Shown here piece by piece: positions 17,879-28,300 of a DNA stretch of 64,000 nt. The translations under genes were made by a program, and so were the position numbers. Positions within the stretch are counted from its first letter, which is position 1; the number at the start of each line of letters is the position of its first letter. The DNA is from JASHVB01 sp035523995 (lineage in GTDB: Bacteria; Pseudomonadota; Alphaproteobacteria; Acetobacterales; Acetobacteraceae), in NCBI GenBank assembly GCA_035523995.1, contig DATKPQ010000153.1, forward strand, positions 7,176-71,175, given 5' to 3'. The notes under the pieces are model-generated. The model ran no database searches. It was not told where the DNA came from and worked only from the letters and a program-made list of their open reading frames with translations.

Positions 17879-19054
17879 ATGATGACGCGTGGGGCCGTCA
17901 TTCTTGACCCCGGTGTCGATGGCGTTGCCCCGCCCTGCCGGCATTTCGGCGTGTGCGGCGGGTGCGCGGTGCAGCATTGGCGAGATGACGCCTATGCCGT
18001 GTGGAAGAGCGACTTGCTTCGCGACGCGCTTCGCCGCGGTGGCTTCTCCGATGCACCGATCGCTTCGCTCGCCCGTTCCGCTCCCGGCCAACGCCGTCGC
18101 ATGGATTTCGCCGCCCGCCGCACACCCCGCGGCGTATGCATAGGGCTGCACGCCCGGCCCACCGCTGTCGCTGTGTCAACCGCACGCAAGAGAGGCAGCG
18201 GGCCAGGCAACGCGCCGATCGTTGACGTTTCGGAATGCCTGGTCCTGCATCCAACGCTGTTCGCTCTGATCGCCCCGCTACGCACGGTCCTCACCCGCCT
18301 ACAGGGTCTGCACCGCGACGCCTCGGTCATTGCCAACCTGCTCGATGACGGGGCGGACCTGTTGCTGCGCTCCGACGCCGCGATCGATCGCGCGGACCGT
18401 GAGCGCCTGATCGCGTTCGCCAGAGATCATCATCTTGTCCGCATTTCCTGGGCGCTCGGCAAAGCAGAGCCGGAACCTGTTGTTGTTCTACAACAACCTC
18501 GCATCACCTTCTCCAACATGCCGGTCGACCTGCCACCGGGCGGCTTCTTGCAGGCGACGGCGGTCGGAGAAGCGGCGATCATCGACGCGGTCCTGAGCGG
18601 CCTGCCTCAGATGCCGGCGCGTGCCCGCATTGCCGAACTCTATGCCGGCAGCGGCACCCTGACCTTCGCGCTCGCCCAGCGAACACGCGTGGCCGTGTGG
18701 GAGGGCGACGCGGCCGCGGCCGCGGCCCTGCGACAGGCTGCCAACCGTGCCGGATTCGGCGGCCGGATCGCGGTGACGCAGCGCGACCTTGCGCGGCAGC
18801 CGGTCTCCGCGGCGGAATTGCAGGGGTTCGCCGCCGTGGTGTTGGACCCGCCTTTCGCCGGCGCGTCCGTACAGACGGCCCAGATCGCCGCCGCCAAAGT
18901 CCCGCGCGTGATCTATGTCAGTTGCAATCCCGCCGTGCTCGCGCGCGACGCCCGCATGCTGCACGGCGCTGGCTACGAATTGGTGGCCGCCACGCCGGTG
19001 GACCAATTCCTGTGGTCCACCCGGCTGGAAAGCGTGTGCACCTTCTCGCATTGA
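17879..19054 (+). CDS. Class I RNA methyltransferase of the RlmD/TrmA type
   Basis: The 391-residue protein carries an iron-sulfur cysteine motif at its N-terminus (Cys20, Cys26, Cys29 in CRHFGVCGGCAVQHW) and a further cysteine near 108. The C-terminal half is a SAM-binding methyltransferase domain with ELYAGSGTLTFAL near 252, VVLDPPFAG near 320, and the catalytic-cysteine motif YVSCNPAVLARD near 345. This fits the uridine-C5 methyltransferases of rRNA or tRNA. The N-terminal TRAM domain of many relatives seems absent or very short. Two ATG codons lie together at 17879 and 17882. Confidence 0.88.
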   Translation: MMTRGAVILDPGVDGVAPPCRHFGVCGGCAVQHWRDDAYAVWKSDLLRDALRRGGFSDAPIASLARSAPGQRRRMDFAARRTPRGVCIGLHARPTAVAVSTARKRGSGPGNAPIVDVSECLVLHPTLFALIAPLRTVLTRLQGLHRDASVIANLLDDGADLLLRSDAAIDRADRERLIAFARDHHLVRISWALGKAEPEPVVVLQQPRITFSNMPVDLPPGGFLQATAVGEAAIIDAVLSGLPQMPARARIAELYAGSGTLTFALAQRTRVAVWEGDAAAAAALRQAANRAGFGGRIAVTQRDLARQPVSAAELQGFAAVVLDPPFAGASVQTAQIAAAKVPRVIYVSCNPAVLARDARMLHGAGYELVAATPVDQFLWSTRLESVCTFSH

Positions 19055-19150
19055 TGAACGACCCGATCACGCTCAGCCGCGCGGATTCGCACCGTAACGA
19101 CCGTCTCAAGCCTGGAGGCTCGCGCCCCGTGCGCGTAGCGCGGGCGAGGC

Positions 19151-19783
19151 TTACGACATCAGCTTTTCGAGCTCGCTTGCCATCTCCGCCGGCGATTCGT
19201 CTGCGCGCACAGGCGCGATGAATCGTCCGTTCGGGCCCATCAGATACAGAATCGAACTGTGGTCCATCGAATAATCGTTCGGTCCTGGGCCGGTGACGTG
19301 TTTGGCGTAGTAGACCCGATACTCCCGCGCCACCTTTGCGATCTCCACCGACGTACCGGTCAGCCCCACAATCGCCGGACTGAATGCCGCCGTGTAGCGC
19401 TTCATCACCTCGGGCGTATCGCGCTGCGGATCGACGGTGATGAAGACCGGCGTCAGGTCCTTCGCCTGCGGCCCCATCTTGTCCAGTGCCGATACGACCG
19501 CAGTGAGGGTCGTTGGGCAAATATCCGGGCAATAGGTGTAACCGAAATAGACCAGCATGAATTTGCCGCGAAAGTCCTGGTCCGTGACCGTCTTTCCGCT
19601 GCTGTTTTCCAGCGTGAACGGGCCGCCGATTTCCGGGCCGCCAGTGGCACCGGTCAACCACAGGAATCCGCCGGCGCCGAGCAACAGCACGGCCACCAGC
19701 AAGCCCGCGACGGCATAGACAAAGGTCGGTCCCGAACGCTGGGCCGCGGGCTTCGTCGATGCCTGTTGTGTCGCTTTGCCCAT
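19151..19783 (-). CDS. SCO family copper-binding protein
   Basis: The 210-residue protein has one N-terminal membrane anchor (VYAVAGLLVAVLLLGAGGFLWL) and a periplasmic thioredoxin-like domain. The copper ligands are Cys85 and Cys89 in YFGYTYCPDICPT, with a histidine in NDYSMDHSS about 90 residues later. Members deliver copper to the CuA centre of cytochrome c oxidase. The start at 19783 is fixed by a perfect GGGAG ribosome site; an upstream in-frame extension is ignored. No oxidase genes are adjacent. Confidence 0.92.
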   Translation of the reverse strand: MGKATQQASTKPAAQRSGPTFVYAVAGLLVAVLLLGAGGFLWLTGATGGPEIGGPFTLENSSGKTVTDQDFRGKFMLVYFGYTYCPDICPTTLTAVVSALDKMGPQAKDLTPVFITVDPQRDTPEVMKRYTAAFSPAIVGLTGTSVEIAKVAREYRVYYAKHVTGPGPNDYSMDHSSILYLMGPNGRFIAPVRADESPAEMASELEKLMS

Positions 19784-19931
19784 GCCTATCTCCCGCCGCG
19801 GTCCCGCCCGGGGTTTAAGAGGGCAGTGCCTGCAAAGGCAATGTGGCGGAACACGCGCTGCAGCACGCACGCACGTTTGCTGAATCGCAAACCGCCGGCG
19901 GTGGCCAGTCGCTCCGACTGGCGGCCGACGG

Positions 19932-21017
19932 TTATGCGCCGGCGGCGTTCACCTGGGGCAGGACTTTCTCCGCCATCAGCACCATCGAGCGCCGCGCCAG
20001 CGCCGGATCGCGCCAGTCATGCCCGGCATACAGCATGGTGCCGAACGGCCCGACCTCGTCACGAAACGCCATGATCTGGTCGGCGACGCTGTCAGGCGTG
20101 CCGTGGATGATCAGGCGATCGCAGATGTCGTCCAGGTTCACGCTGTCATCCGGCAGGTTCGGGTTCGGCTTGAAGATGACCGCACGCCCGGCCTTCAACA
20201 TCTTGGCCAGCAACTGGCTGTAGTAGAACCGGTATGGACTGCCGGCGCCCAGTGCGTAGTCCCGTGCCGTCGCCGCATCGTCCGCGACGAACACGCTCTT
20301 TGCCACTCGCCAGCGCGCCGGGTCGGCGGTGTTGCCGGCGGTTGCGCAACCTTCCTGGTATTTCGGCCAGTGCGTCTTCACCCACTGCGGCAGCAGGAAG
20401 TTCGCCGAAATGATGTCCCACCCCTGCTCTCCCGCCTGCCGGGCGCTGGCGGAATGCGGACTGACCACTGTGGTGATGATCGGCGGATGCGGCTGTTGCA
20501 GCGGCTTGGGCAGTACGCCCTGGCCAATCTCCTGCATTAAGGTGCGCGCGGTTGAGATCGTCCAGTATTTGCCGGTGATCTCATAGGGTGGTTTCGAACG
20601 CCAGATCGCCAGCACCTGCTGGACGCATTCCAAAAACATTTCCCCCCGATGCGGCCCCAGGTTGCCGAACACCTCGGCATCCGAGGGCAGCCCGCCGGGG
20701 CTGATGCCGAAATTGAATTTTCCCCCGAGCAAGTGATCCAGCATGGCGATTTCCGCGGCAATGCGGGCCGGGTGGGAATTCGGCATGTTCACCGTGCCGG
20801 TACCCAGCCGCATCTGCGTCACCTGGTCCACCAGCGTCGCCAGGAACATGGCACTGGAGGTAATGTTCTCGGCGGCATCGGTGCTATGCTCTCCACAATA
20901 GGCCTCGGTGAAGCCGAGTTCGTCGGCCAGAATGAAAGCCTCGCGATCCTCGCGCAGGGACACCCGCCAGTCCTTGTCCAGCGGATGGATCGGCATGGTG
21001 AAAAAGCCGAGCTGCAT
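19932..21017 (-). CDS. LLM-class flavin-dependent oxidoreductase
   Basis: The 361-residue protein has the luciferase-like TIM barrel: MQLGFFTMPIHPLDKDW at the start, GFTEAYCGEHSTDAAENITSS, and LGTGTVNMPNSHPARIAAEIAMLDHL. The middle has FNFGISPGGLPSDAEVFG and the end has HGTPDSVADQIMAFRDEVGPFG. Such enzymes oxidise small substrates with reduced flavin and oxygen. The frame continues far upstream, but the ATG at 21017 has a good GAAGGAAA ribosome site and gives normal length. It is divergent from the dehydrogenase at 21105 with an 87-bp shared promoter region. Confidence 0.9.
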   Translation of the reverse strand: MQLGFFTMPIHPLDKDWRVSLREDREAFILADELGFTEAYCGEHSTDAAENITSSAMFLATLVDQVTQMRLGTGTVNMPNSHPARIAAEIAMLDHLLGGKFNFGISPGGLPSDAEVFGNLGPHRGEMFLECVQQVLAIWRSKPPYEITGKYWTISTARTLMQEIGQGVLPKPLQQPHPPIITTVVSPHSASARQAGEQGWDIISANFLLPQWVKTHWPKYQEGCATAGNTADPARWRVAKSVFVADDAATARDYALGAGSPYRFYYSQLLAKMLKAGRAVIFKPNPNLPDDSVNLDDICDRLIIHGTPDSVADQIMAFRDEVGPFGTMLYAGHDWRDPALARRSMVLMAEKVLPQVNAAGA

Positions 21018-21104
21018 GGGGTTTCCTTCGCCTGTCGGTCCAGCGCTACCATGCGGGCGCCGCGCCTGCCAACGCGCGATCGTGCAACATCGGAGGGAAT
21101 CGTC

Positions 21105-21980
21105 ATGCAGAACAAGGTCGGTGTTGTCGGGTTGGGGATCATGGGCGGGGCCATGGCGCGCAACCTGGTTGCCGCCGGGTGGCAGGTGTTGGGGCACGAC
21201 ATCGACGCAAAACGCCGCGCGGAACTGCAAGGAGCCGGCGTTGCGATCCGTCCCGACGCGTCGGCGTTGGCGCGGGAAGCGCCGGTGCTGCTGCTGTCTC
21301 TGCCATCGCCCGCTGCGGCGCTGGCCACGGCCCAGGGCATTGCCGCTGCCGGTGTCGAACGGCGCATCGTCATTGAAGCGTCCACGCTGGCGCTGAAGGA
21401 CAAGCTGGCGATCGAATCGGCGCTGCGTGCGGCCGGCCACGTGGCGCTGGATTGTCCGGTCAGCGGCACCGGCGCGCAGGCGGTGACCAAGGATCTGGTG
21501 ATCTATGCCAGCGGCGACTCGCAAAGCATCGAGGCGTTGCGGCCCTTGTTCGCCGGCTTCAGCCGCGCCGTGCACGATGTCGGCGCGTTCGGCAACGGCA
21601 GCCGCATGAAGTTCGTCGCCAATTTGCTGGTGGCGATTCACAACGTCGCCAGTGCCGAGGCGATGGTGCTGGGAGTCAAATCCGGCCTCGATGCCCGCCA
21701 GGTGGTGGAGCTGGTCACGGCAGGCGCCGGCACGTCGCGGGTGTTCGAGCTGCGTGCGCCGATGATGGCAGCGCGGCACTATCAACCGGCGTCGATGCGG
21801 ATGGAGATCTGGCAGAAGGATATGGCGGTTATCAGCCAGTTCGCAGCCGAACTTGGCTGCCCGACGCCGCTGCTGTCGGCGACGTTGCCGATCTATGCCT
21901 CGGCGATGGCGACGGGCCATGCGGCCGACGATACCGCCGCGACCTACGCCGTGCTGGAGGCGATGGCCGGGCTCCAGTAA
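21105..21980 (+). CDS. NAD(P)-dependent 3-hydroxyisobutyrate dehydrogenase-like protein
   Basis: The 291-residue protein is a beta-hydroxyacid dehydrogenase: GVVGLGIMGGAMARNL is the nucleotide motif, DCPVSGTGAQAVTKD the substrate loop (the third glycine of the usual DAPVSGG is changed), and GNGSRMKFVANLLVAIHN carries the catalytic lysine. A QKDMAVI segment near the C-terminus is also typical. The ATG at 21105 follows GGAGGG, while the frame extends upstream through the divergent gene. With the divergent flavin enzyme it may form a small catabolic pair; the substrate is unknown. Confidence 0.9.
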   Translation: MQNKVGVVGLGIMGGAMARNLVAAGWQVLGHDIDAKRRAELQGAGVAIRPDASALAREAPVLLLSLPSPAAALATAQGIAAAGVERRIVIEASTLALKDKLAIESALRAAGHVALDCPVSGTGAQAVTKDLVIYASGDSQSIEALRPLFAGFSRAVHDVGAFGNGSRMKFVANLLVAIHNVASAEAMVLGVKSGLDARQVVELVTAGAGTSRVFELRAPMMAARHYQPASMRMEIWQKDMAVISQFAAELGCPTPLLSATLPIYASAMATGHAADDTAATYAVLEAMAGLQ

Positions 21981-22090
21981 TGTCATTGCGAGAAGCGGAG
22001 CGACGAAGCAGCCTCGATCGGAGGGCTATCCGAACCGTTCGTGCAGCTTGCGGCCGAACTTGCTCCGTCGCTGCACTCCTCGCATTGACA
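21981..22090. repeat. Dispersed palindromic element, copy 2 (TGTCATTGCGAG family)
   Basis: TGTCATTGCGAG (21981-21992) is matched in inverse by CTCGCATTGACA (22079-22090), and AGCGACGAAGCA by TGCTCCGTCGCT, so the whole element can fold into one long hairpin. It begins directly after the dehydrogenase stop codon and precedes the helicase operon. The same family occurs at 7054-7153. Confidence 0.7.
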
Positions 22091-22132
22091 TCGTGTCGCG
22101 CTAACCATTTGTTTGCCTTTCCCACCTAGACC

Positions 22133-22166
22133 GCTTCGCCGCGGGCCTATCGCCCGCTGGCGGAGC
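22133..22166 (+). promoter_or_regulatory. Hairpin burying the helicase ribosome binding site
   Basis: GCTTCGCCGCGGGC (22133-22146) pairs with GCCCGCTGGCGGAGC (22152-22166) around a five-base loop. The stem has 14 pairs, one of them G-U, and one bulged T. The only Shine-Dalgarno-like sequence of the next gene, GGAG, lies in the right arm, and the ATG follows four bases later. Folding would hide it. Translation control is inference. Confidence 0.5.
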
Positions 22167-22170
22167 AAGC

Positions 22171-25100
22171 ATGCAATTCCTGGCCGGCAGCCGGGTCGCC
22201 GCGCGCGGGCTCGCGTGGGATCTGGTGGAGGTCCAGCAACTCGGTGCCCAGCAGTGCCTGCATCTGCGCTGTGCCGGCGGCGACCTGCATGGGCTCGAGT
22301 GGGACCTGCTGTATCCCAACGAGCAAGCCACGCCCTTGCAGACCGCGCTGCGGCCGGAGTCACCGGGACCGCTCACCGCCTGGCGCCTGCACCACATCGC
22401 TTCCCTGCTGGGTCAGGTGCCAGGCCCGCACGATATGCTCGCGGCCGAACCGGGCCGCGTGGCGATCGAACCCTACCAGCTCGTCCCCCTCATGCGAGCA
22501 CTGGAACTGCCGCGCCAGCGCCTGTTGCTCGCCGACGCGGTGGGCCTGGGAAAGACCATCCAGGCCGGACTGATCGCAACGGAACTGATCGCTCGGCGCC
22601 GCGCGCATCGCATTTTGGTGGTATCACCGCCCGGCCCGTTGCTGACCCAATGGCACCATGAACTGCGCGACCGCTTCGGGCTGCGCTTCACGATCATTGC
22701 CGATTCCACGGCCTTGCAGCGGGAACGCCGCCGCACCGAGCTTGGCGGCAATCCGTTCGACAGCATCGCGCTGTGCCTGGTGTCGCTGGATTTCGCCAAG
22801 CAGGAACGCGTGCTCGAGGATTTGGAACGTGCCGCCTGGGATCTCGCGATCATCGACGAGGCGCATCATTGCATCGCCACTAATCCAGGCGCTGACAGCG
22901 ACGATACGCTGCGCCGCCGCCTGGCCGAGGTCGTCGCCCGCCGTTCCGATGGCCTGTTGCTGCTGACGGCGACGCCGCATGACGGCTACGATACGCATTT
23001 CGCTTCTCTGATCGAATTGCTCGACCCGAGCCTGGTGAACGGGCGAGGCGGGCTCGCCGGCAACGCCTATCGCCGCCACGTCGTGCGCCGCCTGAAATCG
23101 CATATCTGCGATCCCCGCAGCGGTGCGCCGCTGTTTCGAGAACGCAAGGTGCTGCCGGTGCGGATCGAGCAATCCGGCGATGGCGCCGATGCGGTGCAGG
23201 CGTTTCATAGTGCGCTGGCCGCGTTGGTGGCGCCTCGGCTGCGGCGCGCGAAGCATAGCGGCGATTATGCCGACGCTCTTGCATTCATCGGGCTGTTAAA
23301 GCGGTCGGTGTCCACCGTCAGCGCCTGCGTCGCAACGTTGCAGGTGGTGGCGGAGCGTTATCGGGCCTTGCGCTCCGACGGAACTGACGCCGACGCACTG
23401 CGCAGGGAACGTGTCCGCACGTTGCGGGCGTATCGGCGTCGCCGGCTGCGCTTCGGCGTTCTGGACGCTGCGGCGGAAACCGCAGCCGCCGAACTCGAGG
23501 CAGAGGACATGGCCGTTGACCTTGTCCGTTTCGGGGCTTTTGAGACGGAACCGAAGCCCGGCCTCATCCCTGATCGTGAAATTGCCGACGCGTTGCAAGC
23601 GCTGATCCGACAAGGCGAAGCCGCGGCGCCACATGATCTGAAGCTGAGCGCGATGCTGGATGAAGTGCGGCTGATCCGTACGGCACATCCGGCGGCCAAC
23701 ATTCTGGTCTACACGGAATACGCCGACAGCCAGGTTGCGGCGGTGGACGCGCTGCGCTGCGCCAAGGGGATAGATGGGGAGATCCTGGCGATCAGCGGCC
23801 TGGACCCCGAAGCAGAGCGCACGCGCATCGCGGAGCGCTGCGCTGACCGGAGCGACATCGTGCTGGTCAGCACGGATTCGATGGCCGAGGGGCTGAATTT
23901 GCATCAGCGCTGCTGCCATCTGATCCATCTCGACCTGCCGTACAACCCGAACAGATTGGAGCAGCGGAACGGGAGGATCGACCGGTACGGGCAGCGGCGG
24001 GACCCTGAAATTCGCTATCTGTATCTTGCCGGCACGTTCGAGGAACGCCTGCTGCTGCGCCTGATCGCCAAATACGAAAAGGCGCGCGCCTGCCTGGATG
24101 TGATGCCCGACACGCTGGGTGTGACGGCGGAGGAACCAGTCTGGAGTGCCGGCCTCGTCGCCGGCTTCGCCGAAGATCAGGCGCGTTTGTTCGACGATGA
24201 TACGCCGCCGATCCGCACACTGGACGTCGCCACCGAGGCGGAGAACGCCGCTGCTCTGCGCGATCTGCTGCACGAGATCGATCGTGCCTTCGAGGGCTAT
24301 GAGCGTCAGGCGGTGCGTCATGGTTGGCTGGCTGAGCAAGGTCTGAATGCGGACCTTCGCCAGGCTGGTGCCGCGGCTTCCGCATGCCAGCGCAGCGATG
24401 CGTTGATCGGGCACATCGATCTTGCCGCTTTCGTTGCTGACGCCGTCGCTGCAGAAGTGAACGATGCTTCCGCCGTGGCGGCGATCGGCAATCGCCTGAT
24501 CTTGCCTCCCGATTGGACCGTCGGCCTCGACGGTCTTCCCGGCTATGATGCCGGAACGCGCACACTGTGCTTCACCCGTGACCGCAACCGCTTGTGCGAC
24601 GTGGATGGCGAGCAACTCGCCTATCTTGGCCGCGGTCATCCGCTGGTGGGTCGCGCAATCACACGGGTACGCCAGGGCGACATCGTATCGGCGGGCGGCA
24701 TTTGCGATGCCCGCGTCAGCGCCGCCTGTGGCGAGGACGATGAACCAGCGGCACTGCTGACCTTCCATGTCGAAATCGCCGGTGCGCGCCGCACCGAGTT
24801 GCAGCGGGTGATCGCGGTGATGCTGCCACGATCCCGCCCTGCTACTGAAATGACCCAAGCGGAATCCTGGCTGCATCTGGCCGCCTGTGATCGCACGACC
24901 GCGGTGGACGGCGTGTGGCCGCGTTGGTTCGCCGGATGGCTGCCACGGCGCCAGCGCCAGGCAGAGGAGATTGCGACGGTTGCAATGCAACGCATGGGCG
25001 GCGAATTCATCGACACACAGCGCGCGCGCCACGAGGGCAACCGCACTGAACTTGAACATTGGCTGACGCTGCGCGCCAACGACATTTGCGGCGAGCCGGT

Positions 25101-25386
25101 GGGCTGGACCGCCGACCTGTTCGGCGCAAGCCCTGATCTCCCCACCTGGAGAACACTGGCCGCGCCGTTGGACCGCCTCGCCGCATTCGTTGCCGATGCG
25201 GATAACGCGCCAGCGAAACGACGCGAGGCCAACAGTGCGCTGGCACTGTTTCGGCGACGTTGGGATGAAACCGCCGTCGACCTCGCGCCGGCCAGGCCAG
25301 CTCTGCGTCCCATTGGCATGCTCCTATTGGTGCCGAACGCTTCACGGGCAGGTCACAAGGTAGCAAATCACAAGGCGGCAACCTGA
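22171..25386 (+). CDS. SNF2-type helicase, DISARM DrmD-like
   Basis: The 1071-residue protein is a superfamily 2 helicase/translocase of the SNF2 branch. The N-terminal block (1-110) precedes Walker A VGLGKT near residue 125, the DEAH box IIDEAHH at 229-232, TATPHDGYDTHF near 267, and the C-terminal lobe with LVSTDSMAEGLNLH near 570 and QRNGRIDRYGQ at 598. The last 400 residues are a long unassigned domain. Length and arrangement fit DrmD, the helicase of class 1 DISARM phage defence. The stop overlaps the methyltransferase start by one base (TGATG), so the two are translationally coupled. Other helicase-methylase defence pairs remain possible. A strong hairpin covers the ribosome site. Confidence 0.85.
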   Translation: MQFLAGSRVAARGLAWDLVEVQQLGAQQCLHLRCAGGDLHGLEWDLLYPNEQATPLQTALRPESPGPLTAWRLHHIASLLGQVPGPHDMLAAEPGRVAIEPYQLVPLMRALELPRQRLLLADAVGLGKTIQAGLIATELIARRRAHRILVVSPPGPLLTQWHHELRDRFGLRFTIIADSTALQRERRRTELGGNPFDSIALCLVSLDFAKQERVLEDLERAAWDLAIIDEAHHCIATNPGADSDDTLRRRLAEVVARRSDGLLLLTATPHDGYDTHFASLIELLDPSLVNGRGGLAGNAYRRHVVRRLKSHICDPRSGAPLFRERKVLPVRIEQSGDGADAVQAFHSALAALVAPRLRRAKHSGDYADALAFIGLLKRSVSTVSACVATLQVVAERYRALRSDGTDADALRRERVRTLRAYRRRRLRFGVLDAAAETAAAELEAEDMAVDLVRFGAFETEPKPGLIPDREIADALQALIRQGEAAAPHDLKLSAMLDEVRLIRTAHPAANILVYTEYADSQVAAVDALRCAKGIDGEILAISGLDPEAERTRIAERCADRSDIVLVSTDSMAEGLNLHQRCCHLIHLDLPYNPNRLEQRNGRIDRYGQRRDPEIRYLYLAGTFEERLLLRLIAKYEKARACLDVMPDTLGVTAEEPVWSAGLVAGFAEDQARLFDDDTPPIRTLDVATEAENAAALRDLLHEIDRAFEGYERQAVRHGWLAEQGLNADLRQAGAAASACQRSDALIGHIDLAAFVADAVAAEVNDASAVAAIGNRLILPPDWTVGLDGLPGYDAGTRTLCFTRDRNRLCDVDGEQLAYLGRGHPLVGRAITRVRQGDIVSAGGICDARVSAACGEDDEPAALLTFHVEIAGARRTELQRVIAVMLPRSRPATEMTQAESWLHLAACDRTTAVDGVWPRWFAGWLPRRQRQAEEIATVAMQRMGGEFIDTQRARHEGNRTELEHWLTLRANDICGEPVGWTADLFGASPDLPTWRTLAAPLDRLAAFVADADNAPAKRREANSALALFRRRWDETAVDLAPARPALRPIGMLLLVPNASRAGHKVANHKAAT

Positions 25387-28300
25387 TGAATCTCGACCTG
25401 CGCGATTGCACGGCCGTTGGACCTGCGTTCCCGGAGCCGTTCCTTCGTTTCGAACTGCCCGACCTGCTGCAAAAACACGGCTTGCTGCCAAAATCCGGAC
25501 GGGTGTTCGAGCAAGCGTGGCAAACCGTCCGCCGCCAGGTTCGATCGCTGGGGGGATCAGGCGGCCCATTGCGTGTCAACAATCACGTCATCGCCTCATT
25601 GGCACCCCCCCTCGGCTACGCCGCGTTGCAACGTCAGGAGCCCATTGCCACGCGCGAAGGCGCGGAAGATGCTGGCTGGCTGCTGCAAGCATCCAATCGT
25701 GCGTGCCTACGTGCCTTCTCCGTCGCGTCAGACACTGATCTCGATGCGCCGCATCGCGGCGGACGCGCTTATCGATTCAGCCCAACCCGCGCCGCCGCGC
25801 GCGTGCTGCTGGCAACCAGCGAACGCGCCGCCCTGCTGACCGACGGTAGCGAACTGCGCCTGTTGCTCTGCGATCCGCTGCGCCCCGATAGCCACGTTGC
25901 CGTGCCGCTGACCGGGGCGTCGGGTTGGTCGGAGCAAAACCTTGCGCCTGACTCTTACCGTCTGCTCCTGGCCCTGGCGTCACCGCAAGGTCTGGCCGCA
26001 CTGCCCGATCTGTTGGAGGCCGCGCGCCTCAGCCAGGCCCGCGTGACCAAGGAGCTTCGGGTCCAGGCGCGCACGGCGGTGGAGAGATTCCTGCAAGCGG
26101 TGTTGGACGATCCCGCCAATGCGACCAGGCTGCGTCATCGCTGCCGCCTCGCCGTCACGTTGTGGCAAGAAGCGCTCATCCTGGTCTATCGCGTGTTGTT
26201 CATTTTGAAACTCGAAAGCGCGGCGGACCCGGCACGGGTTTTCAGCTTTGCCGCAACGCCGCTATGGCGGCAGGCGCTGTCGCCCAACCGCGCGCTTGGA
26301 CCTTTGGCGCGGCGTCATCTCGACCAAGGTCACGACACCGGCCGCATGCTGTCCGATGGCCTGCGCACGATCTTCCGCATCTTCAACGAGGGGCTGTCAT
26401 GCAGCGAACTGTCAATCGCCCCGTTGGGGGGAGCCTTGTTCGGTGCGCAGTCCATGCCGTTGCTGGACTCATTGCACTGGAGTGAAGCTGCCGTTGCCTT
26501 GTTGCTTGATCGATTACTCTGGACCATGCCGAGGGGCCGCGAACGCGAGCGCGTCCAATATGGTCCGTTGAATGTGGAAGAACTCGGCCGCGTTTATGAA
26601 GCGTTGCTGGAACTGGAACCGGGGATCGCCACGCGCCCGATGGTACGGATGCGCCGCGGCAAGTTGGAAGTCGTCGTGCTGGCGGGCAGTGTCACGCCCC
26701 GCTTCCTCGCTGCGAACAGCGACGATAACGACGAGGACAGCAATGTCGTCCGCAAGCAGGACATTGCCTCCGGCCAGTTCTATCTGCGTGCCGGCCTGGG
26801 ACGGAAAGCAACGGGCTCGTACTACACACCCGACGAATTCGTGCGGTTCCTGGTGCACGAGACGCTCGCCCCGCAGATTGCCGCGCGCAGCCCGGATGAC
26901 GATCCCAATCCGGCGGCGATCCTGGCCTTGAAAGTCGTCGATCCGGCGACCGGCAGCGGACATTTCCTGGTGCAAGCCTGCCGCTTTCTCGGCGAGGCGT
27001 TATGCGCCGCGTGCCGTCTGTGCGACACGCTGGCGACCGCCGCCGATGCACAAGCGGTTCAGGCACCCGCCGGCGAACAAGCGCGTCTGCTGGCACGCGC
27101 GCAGGCATTGCGTGCGCGCATCGACGCGCTGCCGGACCCGGACCGAACCCTGCAAGCCTATTTGCCAAGCCACTCCCATGAGGGCGGCGACAGCGGCATT
27201 TCACAAAGCTGCGCTTTGGCGATCTGCCGGCGCCTGGTGGCCGTGCATTGCCTCTACGGCGTCGATCGCAATCCCCTGGCCATTGAACTCGCCAAGTTGT
27301 CGCTGTGGCTGGAGTCATATGCCGAAGGCCTGCCGTTGACCTTTCTGGATCATCGACTGGTAGCAGGCGACTCCCTGGCCGGCTCGTTTTTCCCGCAGCT
27401 CGTAACCTTCCCCGTCGGAGGCGGCGATCTGGACCCGTTGCTCGCACGCGATGTGGCGTCGCGACTTGCTGCGTCGTTGCAGGCGGCGCTGACGGAAGTG
27501 CACGCGCTGCAATCAACCGTGGGCCGCGATGCCGCCGATCTGGTTTTGAAGCAGGGCGCGAAGTCAAGGCTTGATGCCGCACTTTTCCCGCTGCGGCAGT
27601 TGGCGCGTGTCTGGTCGGGCGCGGTGATGCTGGCACAGCGAGAATCCGACGACGAATTCCTCGCTTTGGCGCAACACGTCGCAACGCACGGCGCGTGGCC
27701 GGGCAAACTGACGCGTCGCCAGACGCGGTTGTTGGCCACGGGCGCAAACGCCCTGCCATGGGACCTGACCTTCCCTGAAATATTCCAGCCCGACGCATGC
27801 GGCATCCGTACCGGCGGGTTCGACGCGGTGCTTGGCAATCCACCCTGGGACATCGTGCAGCAGAATGCCAAAGAGTTCCTCGCTGGCTTCGACCTTTCCA
27901 TCCTCAACGCTCCCACCCGCCGCGAGGCCGAAACAAAGCAGGTCCGCCTGCTCTCCGATCCCACAACCGCCGCCGCGTTCCGCGCCTATCAGGAGAATTT
28001 CGAACACCAGCATCGGCTGGCCGATCGTCTCTATGCGTTTCAGAAGACCGCCAACGGTGCGGCCATGGCCGGCAAGCTCGACGCATTTCGCATCTTCGCC
28101 GAACGCAAGCTGCAGCTCGCCGGCCTGCACGGCGCCGTCGGCATGGTGGTGCCGTCGTCCTTTCATGCCAACGAAGGCGCCACAGCCATCCGGCATCTTT
28201 ATCTGCAACGAACCGATCTGCGCTGCTGCTTTTCGCTCGAAAATCGCCGCCGCCTGTTCGATATCCACGTCCGGCAGAAATTCGCCTTGGTGGTGGCACG

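Noticed and set aside
21018..21986. Upstream extension of the flavin oxidoreductase
   Set aside because: It is antisense to the dehydrogenase gene, and the ATG at 21017 has a proper ribosome site.
23296..25059. Minus-strand frame of 587 codons antisense to the helicase
   Set aside because: The helicase has complete motifs on the plus strand; the antisense product has no domain pattern and reflects high GC.
25386..26580. N-terminal restriction nuclease domain in the methyltransferase
   Set aside because: The front region looks like the type IIG scaffold, but no PD-(D/E)XK triad could be made out by eye.
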